A DNA stretch of 64,000 nucleotides from Ogataea parapolymorpha DL-1 (lineage: Eukaryota; Ascomycota; Pichiomycetes; Pichiales; Pichiaceae): contig NC_027862.1 in assembly GCF_000187245.1 (NCBI RefSeq), forward strand, positions 62,001-126,000. Direction: 5' to 3'. The notes beneath the pieces were generated by a model. The model searched no databases, was not told where the DNA came from, and worked only from the letters and a program-made list of their open reading frames with translations. A program made the position numbers and the translations under genes. The first letter of the stretch is position 1; each line of letters starts with the position of its first letter. Shown here in pieces: positions 35,301-43,919 of the stretch.

Positions 35301-37307
35301 CGTCTCGGGGAACAGCAGGGCTGCGTAGGAGCCCAGAAACAACGGGCTGCGCGACGTGTCGTGCAGCCGGTGGAACTGGCCCGCGTGCGCCGGCTCCACG
35401 CGCAACGACTGCTCCATCAGCGCGGGCAACGAAAGCGGCAGCCCGCGCACGTGACACTGCAGTACTTTGGCAAGCCGGCCAGCGACGCCCGCGTCCAGCG
35501 ACCCAACATGCGCGTGCTTTTTGCGCAAACCAGGCTCGTTGTGCACGCCGGCCAGAAACTGCTCCCACTTGGTAAACGACGCGCGCACGCGCGCAACATG
35601 GCGCTCGTGGTCGCGCAACGCACACGAGGCCTTTTTCACGAGCAGATCGCCAAAATACGGCACCACATTCTCCCGGGCGTAGATGCGGCCGATGCCCTGC
35701 GGCGCCAGAACGTGGTATGACGCACGGTGGCTCGCAGAACTCACGATCGAGCGCCGGTCCAACTCGAAGACCACGGGCGCCCAGTTAGAGCTCACGAGCT
35801 GGACGTACTCGGGCAAGACGTGGTCCCAGGTGCGGGCGAGCCGCAGCACGGGCATCGAGCACACCACGGTAGCGATTGCCAGCCACCCAACCATATCTCC
35901 CATGCTGCTCAACGTCGAACCCAGCTGAATCCATTTCCCCAACAGTTGCGCGCGTTGCGTGGGGGTAGTCACGTGCGCGTCGTCAAACAGGTGGTAGCAC
36001 AGCAACCTTGCGAGGTAGTGTAGGTTGTCTGGGAGTGTGAAGATTAGCGGGTTGGCGCGCCAGTGCGCGTGGTTGTCCATCGCCGTCTCGTACAGCAGCG
36101 ACGGGTCATTTCCAGGCCCCCACGCAGCCGCGTACCGCAGGTGCAGCGCATTGATCTCGGCAGCCAGCACGTCCAGCCTGGTCTCCAAAAACACATTCGC
36201 ATCCAGATCGCTCAATTGTCCCGTCCCCGACGGCAGCAGCTTCACCAGCTGCTGTTGTTGCTGGTGAATCGCGATTTTCAGGCTGTCGCAGTCCCTGTAC
36301 CTGTCCACGCACACCAGCAGGTTCCAGATGCCCTTGAGCACCTCTTCGTCGAGCAACAGTCCCGGAAAGCTCTCGCGGATCGTGTCCACCACCAGGTACA
36401 GTCTGCTAGCCCAAACAACCATCCTGTTGTTGTGGTCCATCAAGTATTTGTTAGAGCTGTTTTTTTCTGTCTGTTCCATCAGCTCGCTATATTTATGGAA
36501 ATACTGCAAAGCGGTGGCCACGTTTTCCACCAGCGGCAGAATTTGCACCAGCTGTTTGCTGACCTTGTTATTGGGATTGAATATCACCGCGTGGCACAGA
36601 GCCTCCACGGTGCCATCGACGATCTCGCCCGTCTCATCCTCGAGCTTTAAATCTGGGTGCGGGTACCTGACCGACGCATAGTCCAGCTTGACATTAAGCG
36701 ACGACAGCGACGTGGCGATACTTAGCTGCGACCCGGCAAAGTCGCTCGGCAAGTTGATTTGCGGCACAGCTTTGTGAGACCGGCCGCGCTCCTCGAAAAA
36801 CGACTGATCCTCGTCCACTCCTGACACCACACTGCGCTGGGGAGCGACGTCGGCGGCCACGCGCGCGCTGCTCTTTTTCTCCAGGTCGAAGCATTTCACG
36901 TCGCTCAGCTCTGCCGGCGGCCGGTAAACCAGCAGCGTCGAGCCTTTCACCTCTGCTCGACACAGACGCACGTCGTCGGCGTCGTCTGCGTCGGCGAGCT
37001 TGTTGAGCCAGCCCACCTTGAGCACCTCGCTGTCCCAGCTGGGATCGACGAGATTCTGCACGCCACTCGGTGCCAGCGACGCCGTCGACCGTTTGGTCGA
37101 CAGGCCCTTGAGCAGGTTGCGTTTGGTAGCCTCCAGTGTGGCCGTCCTTGGTGCGGATCTGCTGTTAAGATCCAGCGTGGAATCGGACCGGTCGTCGTCG
37201 CGACGCGGCTCGTGCGCGTCCGCCAGCGTGGGTGAGCCGCTTGAGCTGACCGACGGCGGCGAAATCACGCTGCGGCGCTTGTCTTTCCGCGACAAAAGCT
37301 TCTTCAT
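32313..37307 (-). CDS. BEM2: Rho GTPase-activating protein Bem2
   Basis: Bem2 is a large GAP for Rho-type GTPases that controls bud emergence and actin polarity. The 1664-residue protein has a Ser-rich N-terminus, a RasGEF-N-like region around residues 770-870 (FSLDEYFNTYQAYVEG, LLDLLVLTYSTFGARI), a PH domain near residues 1370-1455, and a RhoGAP domain from about residue 1470 to the end, with the arginine finger in EETGLYRKSA and MGGLFIEG. It is shorter than the S. cerevisiae protein. Next to MYG1, as in S. cerevisiae (YER155C/YER156C). Confidence 0.9.
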   Translation of the reverse strand: MKKLLSRKDKRRSVISPPSVSSSGSPTLADAHEPRRDDDRSDSTLDLNSRSAPRTATLEATKRNLLKGLSTKRSTASLAPSGVQNLVDPSWDSEVLKVGWLNKLADADDADDVRLCRAEVKGSTLLVYRPPAELSDVKCFDLEKKSSARVAADVAPQRSVVSGVDEDQSFFEERGRSHKAVPQINLPSDFAGSQLSIATSLSSLNVKLDYASVRYPHPDLKLEDETGEIVDGTVEALCHAVIFNPNNKVSKQLVQILPLVENVATALQYFHKYSELMEQTEKNSSNKYLMDHNNRMVVWASRLYLVVDTIRESFPGLLLDEEVLKGIWNLLVCVDRYRDCDSLKIAIHQQQQQLVKLLPSGTGQLSDLDANVFLETRLDVLAAEINALHLRYAAAWGPGNDPSLLYETAMDNHAHWRANPLIFTLPDNLHYLARLLCYHLFDDAHVTTPTQRAQLLGKWIQLGSTLSSMGDMVGWLAIATVVCSMPVLRLARTWDHVLPEYVQLVSSNWAPVVFELDRRSIVSSASHRASYHVLAPQGIGRIYARENVVPYFGDLLVKKASCALRDHERHVARVRASFTKWEQFLAGVHNEPGLRKKHAHVGSLDAGVAGRLAKVLQCHVRGLPLSLPALMEQSLRVEPAHAGQFHRLHDTSRSPLFLGSYAALLFPETLERDRIFDRSSLLGAIGGGDTAQPALSSTLAATDDDDLKKISRNQFVKTVRDVFNVDSHDFHVDDDTIVFKTNDTRGIQKKSRPPSTLLGESASVKRYSSYSSNSFSLDEYFNTYQAYVEGREKETEKVSAEILTKAATLDRLLDLLVLTYSTFGARIAEADIKRFVGNAPADCVELKMNNGVFTMTFFAVYRGFCSTTTLLQGLKKRFIGAKAAARSLAEGNEPDWDATFSGKYADTNWRYVGQIQLGVLETLQILVENCYHHFTDNLENKTIFDSLLRHIDNEMIVQWNKVLLWMEAEESLDEECLQQVRELYDSLTVTYKKMRKSYVRKSYRPVLNRRVPAFTTELTIVPADRLLPRSKDIATVEKFVLDLDATIGALYGLSTLDDWIAAFEILETHACAGPLSLSQYDAQPADVPDTELAVSNIYCWLATVKDASGEYVVNKFPAPVRSLFEFYFRLKTYFAAQILDPNLAEPERIDRMRVAALMLGKTRSGDTLRVPGMLESCLTDVILSPESRRYAECWCKLAKTDTLNSLEQLIPQTSTVKVLPCPGWLAERMLEIACFIPNKAVENTNLINFDKRRFAYNCVSNILDLVPHTTDLPQNTPFAFLFSCSCAQPALRELPEAGNSIFGHHLQQQRQLLLIETARRRLLVRQLQKWTAPQEPYRDYRRESVRVSRSVPMRPAGSSGSSMFKLGGLLKNRAFSISMGHGERIVGVDDLGVADDFVDAKQRPVISVNLRDYTIFPVYQTPCSFKLSSAAQELIFQAVSEAEKDDWLYQINFARKHWYWSRTVNKYTHHNFVFGVPLDYVCEREGRQMPAIIEKMMSEIEFRGLEETGLYRKSASVSVLNEIRDVINLHGDLNMEDQLVFDVHNLTGVIKMFFRELPEPLILDTIIPEFDKIKQLAQSEERFEQYKLIFDKLPAPNRTLLARFVKHLKMVDEYNQHNKMPASNLAKVMGGLFIEGCRPENNKYFGLMTFVCEDLIIHYDHVWT

Positions 37308-37381
37308 CAGTTACGGATCAATTATGTGCTGGAAAATTATCTTTCAAAATACAGATTAGGTAAGATTGTAAAAATAAAAAA

Positions 37382-38371
37382 TTAAATGGCCTTCTTGGCC
37401 AGCTGCAGCACCGCGTCCTTAGACTTGGCTCCGCCAATAAAGCCCGCCGCGTGCACAAAAATGCAGCCCGGCACGCCCGTCAGCTCGCTCAGGGCGTCAT
37501 CCCGCACGCCGCGCCACGGCTCGGGAAGCTTCTTGCGCGAGTCAAACGACGACGCACTCACTGGCACACACGCAATCCTCCAGGCACCGGACGTGTCTGC
37601 AAACAAAACGTACTGAATCTGGCCCTCAATGCCCAGTTCTTTCTCCACATTGTACAGATGCTCTTTCCACGGCACAAAACGGTCCATAATAATGATTTTG
37701 CCGCTAGGATCGGCCTCGAATCTGCTCCCAATGGCTTTTTCCACGTACTGCTTGGCCGGCATAAACGACTTGCCCATGTACTCCAGGTAGTTCATGAACG
37801 CAAAGCCCATGATCTCACTGGCCTTCTCAAAAGCTTTGTCGTAATCTGCGTCGGTGGGGTCCGTGATCCATGACGGATTCAGATTGGCCACGACAGAGGA
37901 TAGCTGGAAGTTTCTGTCCTTAAACAGCGGCTTCAGTTCGTCCTGGTTCTCGTATTTGTTGATTCCGTTGTCGTTGGCGTCCACAGCCTCGATGAAGTCT
38001 CTGTATACCCGTTCGTACAGGAAATCTATATCCTTTTCCTGGTCGAGCTCCAAATTTTCTCTAATGATCTGTTTTCCAAAATGCTTGTAAACAAGGCCGG
38101 CAGAGGACAGCTTGGTTCTGAATCCAGGAGCAAACACATCGTTGAATTCCCGCTGGTGGTGGTCAAAGTATTTTTTGCCGTCGTACTGGCCGCTCACATC
38201 GACAACGATGTCACTGGCGTCCCAGTCCTCTTGTTTTCTCGATCGCACAAGCTCGGAATCTTTAAACTGTTTCAAAGTGCGCAACATATACACGGCGAGC
38301 GACTCGTCAGCATGGAACGTTCCTGAGTGGGTGCAAATCTTCATTGGGCTCAGCTTCTGCTTTTTGGACAT
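37382..38371 (-). CDS. MYG1: MYG1/UPF0160 family protein (putative exonuclease)
   Basis: MYG1 proteins have a DHH-like phosphoesterase fold; human MYG1 is a 3'-5' RNA exonuclease in nucleus and mitochondria. The 329-residue protein shows ICTHSGTFHADESLAVYML, DIVVDVSGQYD, YFDHHQREFNDVF (the DHH-like metal site), LSSAGLVYKHFG and the C-terminal GCIFVHAAGFIGGAKSK. Start taken at the ATG at 38371, since the codon before the longer frame is TTG. Homologue of YER156C. Confidence 0.9.
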   Translation of the reverse strand: MSKKQKLSPMKICTHSGTFHADESLAVYMLRTLKQFKDSELVRSRKQEDWDASDIVVDVSGQYDGKKYFDHHQREFNDVFAPGFRTKLSSAGLVYKHFGKQIIRENLELDQEKDIDFLYERVYRDFIEAVDANDNGINKYENQDELKPLFKDRNFQLSSVVANLNPSWITDPTDADYDKAFEKASEIMGFAFMNYLEYMGKSFMPAKQYVEKAIGSRFEADPSGKIIIMDRFVPWKEHLYNVEKELGIEGQIQYVLFADTSGAWRIACVPVSASSFDSRKKLPEPWRGVRDDALSELTGVPGCIFVHAAGFIGGAKSKDAVLQLAKKAI

Positions 38372-38455
38372 GAGCCAATAGTAGGACAAAAATTTGTAAA
38401 AAATGGCTAAAAAATTAGAGAGTTAAAATAATTTCTGATAATTATTTCTTTAATC

Positions 38456-38774
38456 ATGTTCAACATGTTCAAGTTCAACATGTCACGCTCGCAATTCGAG
38501 CTGGCAAAGGTATGTCGATTACTACGCCCCGCACTAACGCCAGTTCACGTTCTACCTACTCACGCCAATCTCCATCATGTACTACGTGGGTATCGACACA
38601 GACAAGAAGTTTAATGTTCCCGGCTTCTGGCCGGATCCAGACACCCTCAACAAGATTCCGAAGGAGCCTTACGAAATCCAGGCCGAGCTTGCACGCATGA
38701 ATGCCGCCAAGGCAGAAAAGAGACGCCGTCTAGAACAGAAGGCCGCAGAGCTGGGCATCACCGAGGAAAATTAA
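38456..38774 (+). CDS. PET100: Cytochrome c oxidase assembly factor Pet100, one 34-nt intron
   Basis: Pet100 is a mitochondrial inner-membrane chaperone for a subassembly of cytochrome oxidase (Cox7, Cox8, Cox9). The gene is join(38456..38509,38544..38774), 94 residues. After splicing the N-terminal membrane anchor reads SQFELAKFTFYLLTPISIMY, followed by the family core GIDTDKKFNVPGFWPDPDTL and NKIPKEPYEIQAELARM and a charged helix. Unspliced, the frame would begin only at an internal Met after the membrane anchor. Confidence 0.93.
38510..38543 (+). other. Intron of PET100, 34 nt
   Basis: Donor GTATGT, branch motif ACTAAC with the branch A 6 nt before the acceptor GCCAG at 38543. Splicing joins Lys (AAG) to Phe (TTC) within the membrane anchor. 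Confidence 0.93.
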
Positions 38775-38839
38775 ATGTCTATAAATATTGCCTGTAATTT
38801 ATTTATTTTTCGCTAATTATTTTCTTACGTTGCAATAAA

Positions 38840-39403
38840 ATGGCCGACAGAACACTGTACCAACGGCTCTCGGAGTCGTCGCATCCCGTCGCATTGCTCT
38901 TTTTCCTATTTTTCAGATTGGCTCCGCTCCTGGTATACCTCTTGGGCGTCCTCTTCACCTCCAATTACATACTCAACTTCATCATCACCATGCTTCTGCT
39001 GGCCGCCGACTTCTGGAACGTTAAAAACATATCTGGCCGGCTGATGGTGGGCCTCCGGTGGTGGAACGAGGCCAACGATCTCGGCCAGTCCATCTGGGTG
39101 TTTGAGACAGCCGACCCGAACAGATACATCAACCCCATCGACTCCAAGGTGTTCTGGCTCTTCCTCTATTCGTGTCCTGTTCTCTGGCTGGTTCTGGGAA
39201 TCGTGGCAATGCTCAAGCTCCAGTTTCTTTCGCTGACACTTGTCGGCCTGGCCATTGTGCTCACCTCCATTAACGCGCTCGCGTATACTAAATGCGATAA
39301 GTTCGGAAAGGCCAACAACATCGCCAGCAACGTGGCCGGCTCTGTCGCAAGCGGCTTCTTTGGAAACGTGGGCGGACTCGTGGCCGGCGTCTTTAGAAGA
39401 TAG
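38840..39403 (+). CDS. TVP23: Golgi membrane protein Tvp23
   Basis: Tvp23 is a four-helix protein of late Golgi membranes. The 187-residue product has the family signatures HPVALLFFLFFRLAPLLVYL, DFWNVKNISGRLMVGLRWWN, FWLFLYSCPVLWL and NALAYTKCDKFGKA, ending with a Gly-rich amphipathic tail. Length is typical. S. cerevisiae TVP23 (YDR084C) lies close to PET100 and VPS41, as in this window. Confidence 0.93.
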   Translation: MADRTLYQRLSESSHPVALLFFLFFRLAPLLVYLLGVLFTSNYILNFIITMLLLAADFWNVKNISGRLMVGLRWWNEANDLGQSIWVFETADPNRYINPIDSKVFWLFLYSCPVLWLVLGIVAMLKLQFLSLTLVGLAIVLTSINALAYTKCDKFGKANNIASNVAGSVASGFFGNVGGLVAGVFRR

Positions 39404-39459
39404 CTCTTCCAATTATTAAGTTCTAGATACTCTATGTACGGAATAAACGCTTACGTCCG

Positions 39460-40869
39460 CTAAAGCTCAGGAAGCTCGGTGACCTCCACCGTGATGAAGT
39501 TGCGGCCGCTCTTTTCCTTGAAAATGCGCAGGTTGCCATTCTGGATCAGGTTCAATAGATCCGCCTTCAGCCACTCCGGTGCAGAGCTGCCCTGCTTCAG
39601 TATCTCGTCCATGTTGGGCTCGTTCTCCACCACCAGGATCCGTGTCTCTATCACGTTCCGCACCATCCGGCCGAACTTGTCCCGCGCCACCAACACCTCC
39701 TGTTGTTCTTTATCCTTGAGCGGCGTGCTGGTGGCCTCAAACTCCTTTTTCTCACACACGAGCTCTGCGGTGCCCGGTTGGATCCCGGCTGCAAACTCCA
39801 GGTTTTCTCTTCTGCGTGACCGACTCATCGTCTTGCGTCTCCACCACCGGTCCAAGTCGGCCCGCAGCCGGCGCAGAGTCGTTGTTTTCGTGTTCAGAGA
39901 GCTTGCCGCGTCGTCCTGCTCCGCCATGTCCTTGAAAAACGGCGTGCTCGTCGCCTCGTCGAAGATCGTCGCCGTTGGCAGCAGCTCTTTCTCCTGCCGG
40001 TAGTAGCTGTGGTCGAACGACCGCAGCTCCGACCCCAGCGAGACGTCTCTCCTCCCGCGACCCGACACAGACACGCTTCTGTCCTTTGCGGGTCTTCTGA
40101 CCATCGACCGGCCGCGCTCGAGGTTCGAGGCGTCGTTGTAGTCGTCGATGATTTCGTTGTAAATGTCTGCGCTCTGGTTGAGGAAATTGTAGCTCTTGAC
40201 GGACTTAATCGACCGCGCGCTCTTGGGAGCCTCGTCTCTTTTCTGCGAGAATTTGTCAAATAGCTGTGTCAGGAACAGCGACACGCTCTTTCGCCGGTGC
40301 CGGACGCTCTTGCTGCTTTCGAGATGGGCGGAGAGCTCTCGTTTGGACGCCGGACGCGGCGATTCTGCCACCGGCTGCGTCGATTGCACCGTCGATTGCA
40401 ACGTCGGCCGCATAGGCACGCGCTCCATGAACGGGAACGACTGCACAGCAAACGACGAGGCGCGCGTGTTTTTCGTCGCCGGCTGGAACGGCGTCTCCGG
40501 CTTCGGGGTCTCAAACAGGCCCGAAAACCGCGGAGGCGCCAGGTCGTACCTGAGGCTTGGGACCCGCGTGGTGGTGCCGAACCGCGACGTCACGTTATGC
40601 TTTGTCGGCGTGATCGACTGCTCGGTGAACGAGTCGTCGTTGCTTGTGAAGAAGTTGTCGTTTTTGCGCTCCGCCACGCTGAAATAGTTCTCCATCGGGT
40701 CGTTCACCGAAAACGACTTGAAAGTGTCGCTTTTCGAGAAAAAAACAGCGTTGTCTGCTGCCGGCTCCTTATCTAGCCGTCTGTGCCTCATGGAGCGCGG
40801 TCTAAACAGTCCCTGGTCGTTCAGATCGTCTCCAGGCGTCTTGAGGGTAAGAACAGCTTCGAAATCCAT
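39460..40869 (-). CDS. Unrecognised basic, phospho-site-rich protein
   Basis: I cannot name this 469-residue protein. It is mostly disordered and rich in Arg, Ser and Thr. Candidate CDK sites include ITPTKH, TPKPETP and ESPRPAS; an Arg-rich patch (RRLRADLDRWWRRKTMSRSRRR) near residue 340 could bind nucleic acid or membrane. The last 80 residues look ordered: EVLVARDKFGRMVRNVIETR and LRIFKEKSGRNFITVEV. It sits between TVP23 and VPS41 and has no counterpart that I recall in the equivalent S. cerevisiae region. Confidence 0.65.
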   Translation of the reverse strand: MDFEAVLTLKTPGDDLNDQGLFRPRSMRHRRLDKEPAADNAVFFSKSDTFKSFSVNDPMENYFSVAERKNDNFFTSNDDSFTEQSITPTKHNVTSRFGTTTRVPSLRYDLAPPRFSGLFETPKPETPFQPATKNTRASSFAVQSFPFMERVPMRPTLQSTVQSTQPVAESPRPASKRELSAHLESSKSVRHRRKSVSLFLTQLFDKFSQKRDEAPKSARSIKSVKSYNFLNQSADIYNEIIDDYNDASNLERGRSMVRRPAKDRSVSVSGRGRRDVSLGSELRSFDHSYYRQEKELLPTATIFDEATSTPFFKDMAEQDDAASSLNTKTTTLRRLRADLDRWWRRKTMSRSRRRENLEFAAGIQPGTAELVCEKKEFEATSTPLKDKEQQEVLVARDKFGRMVRNVIETRILVVENEPNMDEILKQGSSAPEWLKADLLNLIQNGNLRIFKEKSGRNFITVEVTELPEL

Positions 40870-40926
40870 CGTAAACTTTAACCTGCGTTCCGCCCGCGAT
40901 AATATATAATTCTGCCCCCAATTCTC

Positions 40927-43575
40927 TTAGCGCCCAATGTGTCGCCGAATATATGCAACGTGGTTTATCTTCTCTGCCACCGTAGCCGCAGAGCCTTTCC
41001 AACGGTGCCCCAGAAACTGCTCTTCTGTTGCCAGCAGCCCGTTGCGGCACACCAGCGTTTCCGTCGGCACTCTGTCCAGCTCGAAAACCGTGCCCTGCGC
41101 GCGCAAGCTCATGTATCGGCCAGTGAGCTCCATGGACTCCGCCGCAATCAGCCGAGCTACCAGCTCATGCACCAGGCGGTCCATCTGGATGTTGCCGCAG
41201 ATCTGCACCAACGCTTCGCGTAGCCCCGTGATTTCGACGCCGCGTGGGATCCGCGATATCACAGGAAGCGGGTCGATCAGGTCGCTCGCAGCCACCACGA
41301 GCGTCTGAATGAATGCCGGCCGGTCCATCGAGTAGTCCAGCAGAAAGTCCCACAGCTCCCTGTCGTCGCTTTCGCTCACAAACAAAATCGCCTTTTCTGG
41401 ATCGCGCAGCTCATCCACAATCAGCTTGAGCGCTTTCCTGTTCTCGCCCACCTTGCTCAACAAATACACCAGCTCAGACACGCAATTTTTCTCCTCGCAC
41501 ACGGAAATCGCTTTTTCCACAGAGTAGTTGTAATGGCGGCTTAGAAACTGCTGCAGGTGGTCTCTGTTGAACGACGCGTACAACTTCACCATTTCGTCCT
41601 CAAAGTCCTTGACAAGCAGCTTGTCGTTCGCCGCCAGCGCGTCAAGATACAGGAAACTCACGTAGTCGAGTCCTGCCGCGTCCAACGTGTCGACGATCTG
41701 CCGCGGCAGGATCTCGTGGCTGTTTTCCACCAGAATAGCAACCGCCGTGGCCAAATTTTCCGCCGTCAACGGCTTCCCGGCCGCGCTCAGCGTCACAATG
41801 GCCGGCAACTTGTCCAGATTGGGCAATAGCAGATGGTGTTCGTCCACAAACAGCATAATTCCCGGGTCTTTGAGCCATATCAAGTGGTCGATGCATTTTT
41901 CCATCTCGTCCAGCTCGATGCTCAGATCGACAATCAACCGTCGCACAGAAGCCTCCTGCTCGCCTGTCTCCTCAAGTTCCTCCGCCAAACGGTCGCGCAG
42001 CGTCTCTGCGTCGAAAAGGCTGTGATCCCATTTCTCAACGAGCGACAACACTTTCGAGAACTCTTGCTGCTCCACAAGTTGCTCCAAAATTGAATTATAG
42101 TGCCTCGAGGACACCAGATGGTCCCCAACAGGAACACACGGAACACGGTCCACAAGCAGATCTCTGTGGCCTGCCTCTGAAAACCGCGTAATCCATTTAT
42201 TCCAGCAACCTGCAACCCGTTGAACATACTCTGGCTCCTCGTCCCCAGCAAGAGCTAGCATCTCGTCCAAAAACTCGCCGGCCTCCTGCCATCTGTCCTC
42301 AGCAACAAGCTTCTCCATATGTCGCTCTGCTATGTCCAGCCGCTCCTCTCTGGCCAGCCATAGCTCGCTCATCTTCCATGCCTCCAGGTACTCTCCGCGC
42401 GCAGTGTACCACGTCAGCTGGTCGTGAAGTCCGTATGGCTGTACAACAATGCAATCGTCGGCAGAAACCAGAAACCATTGCGATTCGTGCTGGTACAGAT
42501 GGTAGTCGTTAAGACCAAGATTTGTGCGTCTGTTCATGGCCACTTGGTCCACAGAAATTTCCTCAAACGTGAGCTGGTGAACAAGTTTCAGCTCCGGAGG
42601 CTCGTTGTTCGGCACATAGTTCAAAATCAGAAGATCATCGTTGAAGACAGAAATGCCCGCAATCAGCGTGTCCTCAAGGATCACATGGTGCTCCAAGGCG
42701 ACCTTTTTGTCGACCGACCGGAAATTTGACGCCGCAGAGGATATTATGCTGGAGCCCGAGTTAGAGACTGAGATCTTGAACGACCACACATGGTTGACCC
42801 AGCCGATCAGAAACCGGTCGGCGTCGGTCTGGTGGAAACGCGGCCAGAACATTTCTGGTCTGGGGAAGTTCTTGGGCAACGTTTCGTGGAAAATGACCGT
42901 TTTCGTGGGAATCTGGGCTACCGTGATGCCAGAGTCGTTTGTCCAAATGACAAGGTCGTTGATCGTTTGTATCATTGTGATTGCCCCGCTGCCGCCGTCG
43001 ACTACAGTATCCTGTCTCTGTCCCAGCCAATTGCGTGACGAGAACACCACATTGCCGCTAGTCCCGCCAGAAATAAATAGCTTACTTGTCTTGTAGTTCT
43101 TATCCAGAGCCACAGCGTGTATAGGCCGCTTAAAGTCGTAGGCTATGATATCCTTGTCGTCTGCAACCGACCCAATCACCACTGTTCCGTCGATCGACCC
43201 AGCGGCAAAGTACTCGCCGTCGCTGTGCAGCGACAAGATGGAGCTTCTCTGGATCTTCATGGTGCGCAGCGGCGTGAAATCTGGTCGGGTCAGGTGGACA
43301 AACCCAGAGTGTGTTGCGAATATAAATACCTTCTCATGAAAATAGCAGCAGCTGACCGCGTCTTTGGTAAAGAAGCGGGCAGGCAATTTGTTCAGACGGG
43401 AGTATTTGAGCTTAGGAGGCTCTAAGGATTCTGTGCTTGCAGCATCAGAGGGGTCCTGGGAATCAATTGAGCCATCTTCGGCGCGACCTTCAACTTCCTG
43501 ATGGTATTCCGTGGACCCTATGCTATCAATTTCCGCAGAGGTGTCCACTATCTCGTCGTTGAAAGAGGACCCCAT
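40927..43575 (-). CDS. VPS41: HOPS tethering complex subunit Vps41
   Basis: Vps41 is the HOPS subunit that binds the Rab Ypt7 and tethers membranes at the vacuole, including the AP-3 route. The 882-residue protein has an acidic N-terminal tail, a WD40-like propeller (residues about 50-380; YFAAGSIDGTVVIGSV is a clear blade), then an alpha-solenoid with clathrin heavy chain repeat features (ARGEYLEAWKMSELWL, HYNYSVEKAISVCEEKNC, DPEKAILFVSESDDRELWDFLLDYSM). Divergent from TFB5 over a 75-bp TTTTA-repeat promoter. Confidence 0.93.
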   Translation of the reverse strand: MGSSFNDEIVDTSAEIDSIGSTEYHQEVEGRAEDGSIDSQDPSDAASTESLEPPKLKYSRLNKLPARFFTKDAVSCCYFHEKVFIFATHSGFVHLTRPDFTPLRTMKIQRSSILSLHSDGEYFAAGSIDGTVVIGSVADDKDIIAYDFKRPIHAVALDKNYKTSKLFISGGTSGNVVFSSRNWLGQRQDTVVDGGSGAITMIQTINDLVIWTNDSGITVAQIPTKTVIFHETLPKNFPRPEMFWPRFHQTDADRFLIGWVNHVWSFKISVSNSGSSIISSAASNFRSVDKKVALEHHVILEDTLIAGISVFNDDLLILNYVPNNEPPELKLVHQLTFEEISVDQVAMNRRTNLGLNDYHLYQHESQWFLVSADDCIVVQPYGLHDQLTWYTARGEYLEAWKMSELWLAREERLDIAERHMEKLVAEDRWQEAGEFLDEMLALAGDEEPEYVQRVAGCWNKWITRFSEAGHRDLLVDRVPCVPVGDHLVSSRHYNSILEQLVEQQEFSKVLSLVEKWDHSLFDAETLRDRLAEELEETGEQEASVRRLIVDLSIELDEMEKCIDHLIWLKDPGIMLFVDEHHLLLPNLDKLPAIVTLSAAGKPLTAENLATAVAILVENSHEILPRQIVDTLDAAGLDYVSFLYLDALAANDKLLVKDFEDEMVKLYASFNRDHLQQFLSRHYNYSVEKAISVCEEKNCVSELVYLLSKVGENRKALKLIVDELRDPEKAILFVSESDDRELWDFLLDYSMDRPAFIQTLVVAASDLIDPLPVISRIPRGVEITGLREALVQICGNIQMDRLVHELVARLIAAESMELTGRYMSLRAQGTVFELDRVPTETLVCRNGLLATEEQFLGHRWKGSAATVAEKINHVAYIRRHIGR

Positions 43576-43650
43576 ATATTTGTATATTTATTTTATCTAA
43601 TTTTATTTTATCTATTTTATTTTATTTTATTTTATTTTATTTATTATTTC
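43576..43650. repeat. TTTTA-repeat tract forming the VPS41/TFB5 divergent promoter
   Basis: Nearly all 75 bp between the two start codons consist of TTTTA and close variants, with an uninterrupted run of about eight units around 43605-43645. It is both a short tandem repeat and the only possible core promoter space for two essential-pathway genes. Confidence 0.7.
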
Positions 43651-43897
43651 ATGGCCCGTGCAGTGAAAGGAACGCTTGTTCAATGGTAAGTAACGCCTCT
43701 CGTATCCTAACAACAGCGACCCGTCGATAAAAGCGCTCATTGTCAAGATCGACTCGGACTCACGAGATATTGTTATCGAAGAACTGGATGATACCCACCT
43801 GCTGGTCGACCCATCGAAAATCGTCTACATTAAACAGGAGCTCAACAAGATCCTTTCAAAGAACGCCTACAACCCTTTCGAGGAAGACGGACAATGA
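43651..43897 (+). CDS. TFB5: TFIIH subunit Tfb5 (p8/GTF2H5), one 31-nt intron
   Basis: Tfb5 stabilises Tfb2 and boosts the XPB/Ssl2 ATPase of TFIIH in nucleotide excision repair. The gene is join(43651..43685,43717..43897), 71 residues. Splicing creates the cysteine codon in GTLVQCDPSIKALIVKID and keeps the family core DIVIEELDDTHLLVDPSK plus NKILSKNAYNPFEED. The unspliced frame stops at once after LVQW, so the intron is required. Size matches the usual 71-72 residues. Confidence 0.95.
43686..43716 (+). other. Intron of TFB5, 31 nt
   Basis: Donor GTAAGT at 43686, branch motif CCTAAC with the branch A 6 nt before the acceptor AACAG ending 43716. It interrupts a Cys codon after its second base. 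The protein homology fixes both splice sites exactly. Confidence 0.95.
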
Positions 43898-43919
43898 GCG
43901 TCATCATGCTATAAATACA

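Noticed and set aside
35115..35720. 201-codon open frame inside BEM2 on the opposite strand
   Set aside because: Composition artefact of a GC-rich stretch of BEM2; no conserved motifs.
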